Shown: positions 61,601-64,000 of the stretch, piece by piece
Layout of the letters: each line of letters starts with the position of its first letter
Numbering within the stretch: position 1 is the first letter of the stretch
NCBI RefSeq assembly: GCF_001039355.2
Contig: NW_019775670.1
Span: 186,001-250,000 of the forward strand
Origin: Lingula anatina
Lineage: Eukaryota; Brachiopoda; Lingulata; Lingulida; Lingulidae
Direction of reading: 5' to 3'
Length of the DNA stretch: 64,000 nt
The notes under the pieces: model-generated
Told to the model about the DNA's origin: nothing
The model's database searches: none
What the model saw: only the letters and a program-made list of their open reading frames with translations
Position numbers and translations under genes: made by a program

Positions 61601-62684
61601 ATAATCCCAGATTATTTGATTCATCCCCAGAAAATTGAATTACACTTCCTTCTCATTCCATGCCCACAAACAAGTGATATTATATGACGTAGTGCAGTGT
61701 CCTTCAAGCTCTAAGCAATGGCCAACTTGACTGCATCTCTCTTTTTTTTTTCAAATAAATTGACAAATCTAATTTCAAGGCTCACTACACAATACTGCAT
61801 CATCACAAACAAAAACCACAAAGGAACAATTTAATCCATAGTCTTAAGACGAGAATACAGATGAAAAACAGATGAAAACTTTATACATATGAAGAACAAT
61901 GGAATTTGATTTTTTACTTCCTTGAAGGAACTCAATTGGTTTGATGAAGTTGGCAGAGAAGAGTTGACCGAAAAAAAAAATCACACTGGGTTGCCCTTTA
62001 TAAACAAGGAAATCACTCTTCCCGTTTTAAAACCACAATTAGCCTGTCTGTTCATTCTACTCACACACTGAATGTCAAAGTCATGCCAAAAAGTCAAGGT
62101 CAGCAATACAAAAATCTCAATCACATTATTCATTAAAAAAAACAACATACCTTATTATCAAAAAGAATTGTTTCTGTTATTGAATTGATATTGTTTTTAG
62201 GTGTTGAAGTTATGCCAAATGATTTGTTTGCTTTCTGTAAATCTGAAACTGCTAGTAATCTAGGAGTGCTCTCAATTCTCCTATACGTCTACCATCTAGG
62301 AAGACTATGGCTACTGCAAGGCCTTGGTGTCATCTTATTTACAGTAAAATACAATAGCATTTTTCACTAACTCAAATAAATAGCTTAAACTAGCAACAAA
62401 AAATGTGACACTCATATATAATTTTATATGCTTTGATGACTGAATAAGAAATTGAAAGCTTCTTCACAATCTTCAATACTTTCCACAAAATCTAACAACT
62501 TGGTATTCATGAGCAGCATCACAAGGACAATAGCCAAGTGTTCTTTTTTTACCGCTAAATATGTACTTACATGGACTTTGTTCAGCTGCTTCTCCAGTAA
62601 GTCACGCTCTGAGGAGACATGATGAAGTCGGTTGGTCAGGTCCAGGATTTCACCTTTCAGAGAGGTCAGGGCTGCAGCATGTAA
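46350..62684 (-). CDS. MCC: MCC (mutated in colorectal cancers) orthologue, 14 exons, 5'-partial
   Basis: A long coiled-coil scaffold protein. In vertebrates MCC sits at the cell cortex and in the cytoplasm, binds PDZ proteins such as Scrib and NHERF, and dampens Wnt/beta-catenin signalling. Fourteen minus-strand exons join without frame error to 2394 nt, 797 residues plus stop (human MCC has 829). Blocks that identify it include RYEERITELHSVIAELRKKL, GLREERDRLRRKVRELQTRI, VAEHLAHSLQECSNMQEIIQ, DEQRLRDYIQQLKNDRAAVK, LKREKKLKARVQELVATLEK, SEIRHQQSAEFVSDLKRAN and the C-terminal SHTSETSL, a class I PDZ ligand as in human. The first exon here aligns near human residue 20, so only a short first coding exon is missing, beyond 64000. 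The transcription unit is strongly CpG-poor. No broken exon was seen. Confidence 0.97.
46531..46617. repeat. Compound (TG)n-(AG)n microsatellite
   Basis: About 40 nt of TG followed by tacg and about 42 nt of AG, in the last MCC intron. Confidence 0.95.
47225..47327 (-). CDS. MCC: MCC exon 13 of those visible
   Basis: Acceptor tattgcag, donor gtaggt, 103 nt, phase 2 to 0, after the largest intron seen in this gene (4.7 kb, with an assembly gap). Encodes SALVAAFEKAKKKYQGKVKK and ISERYENQ (human SNLVAAYEKAKKKHQNKLKK). Confidence 0.96.
47907..47929. repeat. Poly(A) run next to an assembly gap
   Basis: About 24 A ending just before the N run; possibly a retroposon tail or a sequencing-limited homopolymer. 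Confidence 0.85.
47939..47956. other. Assembly gap (18 N)
   Basis: Eighteen N inside the 4.7-kb MCC intron; the true length is unknown. No exon is affected, as the coding frame joins across it. Confidence 0.99.
48493..48597. repeat. Short tandem repeat, about 38-nt unit, 3 copies
   Basis: Three imperfect units of the form gaa(g/a)caaagagaaa... ending aacagtttt, in an MCC intron. Confidence 0.6.
49934..49962. repeat. (ATACA)n microsatellite
   Basis: Pentanucleotide repeat of about six units in an MCC intron. Confidence 0.9.
51992..52215 (-). CDS. MCC: MCC exon 12 of those visible
   Basis: Acceptor tttaacag, donor gtaagt, 224 nt, phase 0 to 2. Encodes LAELRSHNASQIAQDLSESL, KREKKLKARVQELVATLEKL and SEIRHQQSAEFVSDLKRAN. 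Confidence 0.97.
53073..53252 (-). CDS. MCC: MCC exon 11 of those visible
   Basis: Acceptor ttgacag, donor gtaagc, 180 nt, phase 0. Encodes EEKAELKAHNYLIEKELKSL and SQEQAYMVQIDHLKCEIKEQ (human AQEQAYLVHIEHLKSEVEEQ). Confidence 0.96.
55568..55802 (-). CDS. MCC: MCC exon 10 of those visible
   Basis: Acceptor cctcag, donor gtaagg, 235 nt, phase 2 to 0. Encodes TTSSTASSVDTEFSKVDEQR, DYIQQLKNDRAAVKSTVLEL and RLDLENAVIMQELMAMK, near-identical to human. Confidence 0.97.
56217..56412 (-). CDS. MCC: MCC exon 9 of those visible
   Basis: Acceptor tctgcag, donor gtatgg, 196 nt, phase 1 to 2. Encodes GDDAYSGNQEEVAVALRRAV, then RKSAENMARHLLQKMDRNGG and PWEDMSS (human RKTAENAAKALLMKLD and PWESLSS). Confidence 0.95.
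56768..57161 (-). CDS. MCC: MCC exon 8 of those visible
   Basis: Acceptor gttacag, donor gtaagg, 394 nt, phase 0 to 1; the largest exon. Encodes VAEHLAHSLQECSNMQEIIQ, IDHLKSQNDLANITLEESKA and LIGKYESNNTALQLAINYAD, highly conserved coiled-coil core. Confidence 0.97.
57703..57948 (-). CDS. MCC: MCC exon 7 of those visible
   Basis: Acceptor atgccag, donor gtaagg, 246 nt, phase 0. Begins VRELQTRIQSVEASSSPHSS, then a Ser/Pro-rich stretch, ending ERQVLGTEIASLG; human reads VRELQTRLQS and VLGSEISSIG. Confidence 0.95.
58174..58299 (-). CDS. MCC: MCC exon 6 of those visible
   Basis: Acceptor ttttacag, donor gtattg, 126 nt, phase 0. Encodes LQLLRADNASLQDQIGRQET and GGLREERDRLRRK (human AIREERDRLRRR). 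Confidence 0.95.
58867..58947 (-). CDS. MCC: MCC exon 5 of those visible
   Basis: Acceptor tttttag, donor gtttgt, 81 nt, phase 0. Encodes VVKEMEEMNIDTPKEKVQVS followed by HKQYEEQ. It is the least conserved exon, but frame and position fit. Confidence 0.85.
59233..59390 (-). CDS. MCC: MCC exon 4 of those visible
   Basis: Acceptor ttgccag, donor gtaatt, 158 nt, phase 1 to 0. Encodes DLNAELTRVVTELESAINER and ETESVEEKALQ; compare human DLNSELQRVLTGLENV. Confidence 0.93.
59791..59906 (-). CDS. MCC: MCC exon 3 of those visible
   Basis: Acceptor tttccag, donor gtagct, 116 nt, phase 2 to 1. Begins REEDEYEESEGQSNLSQKSN; human has REEDEYSELRSELSQS at the same place. Confidence 0.93.
59961..60015. repeat. 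Alternating CG/CA/TG tract with G run
   Basis: (CG)4 continues through cacgcatgcatgcg into (TG)n and then a run of eight or nine G, in an MCC intron. Nearly uninterrupted purine-pyrimidine alternation, a Z-DNA-prone composition. Confidence 0.85.
60372..60394. repeat. Poly(A) tract
   Basis: About 23 A in an MCC intron, 45 bp past the exon at 60440 on its downstream side. Confidence 0.9.
60440..60582 (-). CDS. MCC: MCC exon 2 of those visible
   Basis: Acceptor gttaacag, donor gtaatg, 143 nt, phase 0 to 2. Encodes RYEERITELHSVIAELRKKL, nearly identical to the human block. Confidence 0.96.
62571..62684 (-). CDS. MCC: MCC exon 1 of those visible
   Basis: Acceptor tttttatag, donor gtaagt, 114 nt, phase 0 to 0. 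Encodes LHAAALTSLKGEILDLTNRL then SSERDLLEKQLNKVH, aligning to human residues from about 20. Confidence 0.95.
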
Positions 62685-64000
62685 CTATAAAAAGAAAAAA
62701 AATATATATACTTCTAAATATAGTCAAATGTCTTACCACTCTAGCTACCACTTGTCTAACTCCTGTGTGTGTCTTATGACCTTGTGGGGCCAACTTTTCA
62801 TAACCAGACTTCATCATTAATAAAAATCTGTTGTTGCCTTTGCTGGGTTGCATGGATACAACCAAATAATTGTCAATAATTATAATAATAATAAACAAAC
62901 TATTTTTGTTTCTTCTTGTGAATGCTCAGCAGTTAGTGGCTTAGTACATAATGAGATATATAAACACTCTTAATAAAGATATATTTCAATATTCTACAAG
63001 AAACAAATTGTAAGGGGATGGGATGATGGGCTTATCATGTTATACTGCCAAGTATAATCTAACTTGAATTATACACTTTTCATATTAGGCATATAAAACA
63101 GAGCCTTGCTTGCAAAAATGGTGTTAATATCACCAGTTATATGCATGGGCATGAGCAGCTCAATCACAGGAGGTCATGATCACAGCATGGGACACACAAA
63201 CCTCTACTAGATTTGAAAGTAACATATAAAACAATATCTAATAATTGCCTTCTTTTTAAACAGTTTCACTTACATCAAAGTTACTTGCTTAGATTCAGTT
63301 TGAGCAACTTTTATTGTTGCTGCATTATATGTCTAGTTAATTGCCATCTTAATAAATGTGAGTAATATAAATAAAAGATCTGAGTAAATCATTTGCATAA
63401 TCGTACTTTAAAATGTATTAATGATTTAGTCGCACTCAAACTATAAGATTAAAACCTGTCAACATGCTAGGCTAATTAGGATGCTAAAAACAGTTTTATT
63501 AAGTACCAATAAACATAAGGATTACAAAGGCAAAGAACCATCACTAGAGCTAATATTGACATAAAATATAATAGGATTATGAAGACTTTTCATCTGTCAA
63601 ATTACCCATCAGAACTGGAATAAACAGCCAAGAGACACTCTAAAAATCTAAAAACATTGATTGCTTATATCTCAAATGTCAGGACAATTTCAATCAGGTT
63701 CTTTTTTCTGGTTTAGTCATAGCAGACATAGTATCATATTCATTTCTTTTTTTCATATTTGACAGGCACACACTTTATTTTTAGGACACTTTAAAAGATG
63801 TGTGATTTTCATGTTTCATCAGTCTGTACAATATGTGAAAATAATGGGCTTGGGAAAGTATACCCAGACTTCATTAAGATTGCTGTGAGATTAACTGGGA
63901 AGCAATCACTCTGTAAATTATTATCTCTTCAAAGTGTGTTTAGTTATGTGTGTGATACCCAGAATGATGGATGTACTTTCAATGTATGCCACTGCTCTGA
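62685..64000. other. MCC: MCC intron, upstream exon not seen
   Basis: The remaining MCC N-terminal exon (about 20 codons expected) was not found here; it should lie beyond the window. Confidence 0.6.

Overview
This is nuclear DNA of an animal, most likely a lophotrochozoan invertebrate such as a mollusc. The evidence is small exons with standard GT-AG splice sites, AT-rich introns of 0.1-5 kb, many short DNA-transposon remnants, genes of animal-specific families, and strong over-use of the 8-mers TACATGTA and TAGGCCTA. Species was not determined. I see no bacterial operon, CRISPR array, tRNA or rRNA.

Layout: (1) 1-10013 holds no gene I can support. It carries transposon debris: a reverse-transcriptase fragment, a hairpin, a 1.1-kb fold-back-type element with inverted arrays of a 19-20-nt unit, a Tc1-like transposase relic, and a Harbinger-type MITE with TTA duplications. 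(2) 10014-26757 (+) is a receptor-type guanylyl cyclase of the natriuretic-peptide-receptor class. Twenty-one exons join in frame to 1138 residues: most of the ligand-binding ectodomain, one membrane segment, kinase-homology domain, linker, cyclase domain and a long new tail ending in a PDZ ligand. Its first exon(s) are not visible. (3) 31357-32821 (+) is an ANKRD34-family gene, nearly one exon, with a CTCF-like motif just upstream. (4) 32822-46349 is intergenic with at least two inverted-repeat elements. (5) 46350-62684 (-) is the MCC (mutated in colorectal cancers) orthologue. Fourteen exons join in frame to 797 residues, lacking only about 20 N-terminal residues that lie beyond the window.

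The three genes do not form a pathway. Receptor and ANKRD34 point right, MCC points left, so ANKRD34 and MCC converge across 13.5 kb. The most striking large-scale signal is a sharp fall in CpG frequency at about 46 kb. By hand count there are about 25 CpG per kb at 8-9 kb and about 3 per kb at 50-51 kb. The low-CpG part coincides with the MCC transcription unit, as expected if that gene body is methylated in the germ line while the receptor and ANKRD34 region is not. Both the receptor and MCC end in a class I PDZ ligand (ETIL and ETSL).
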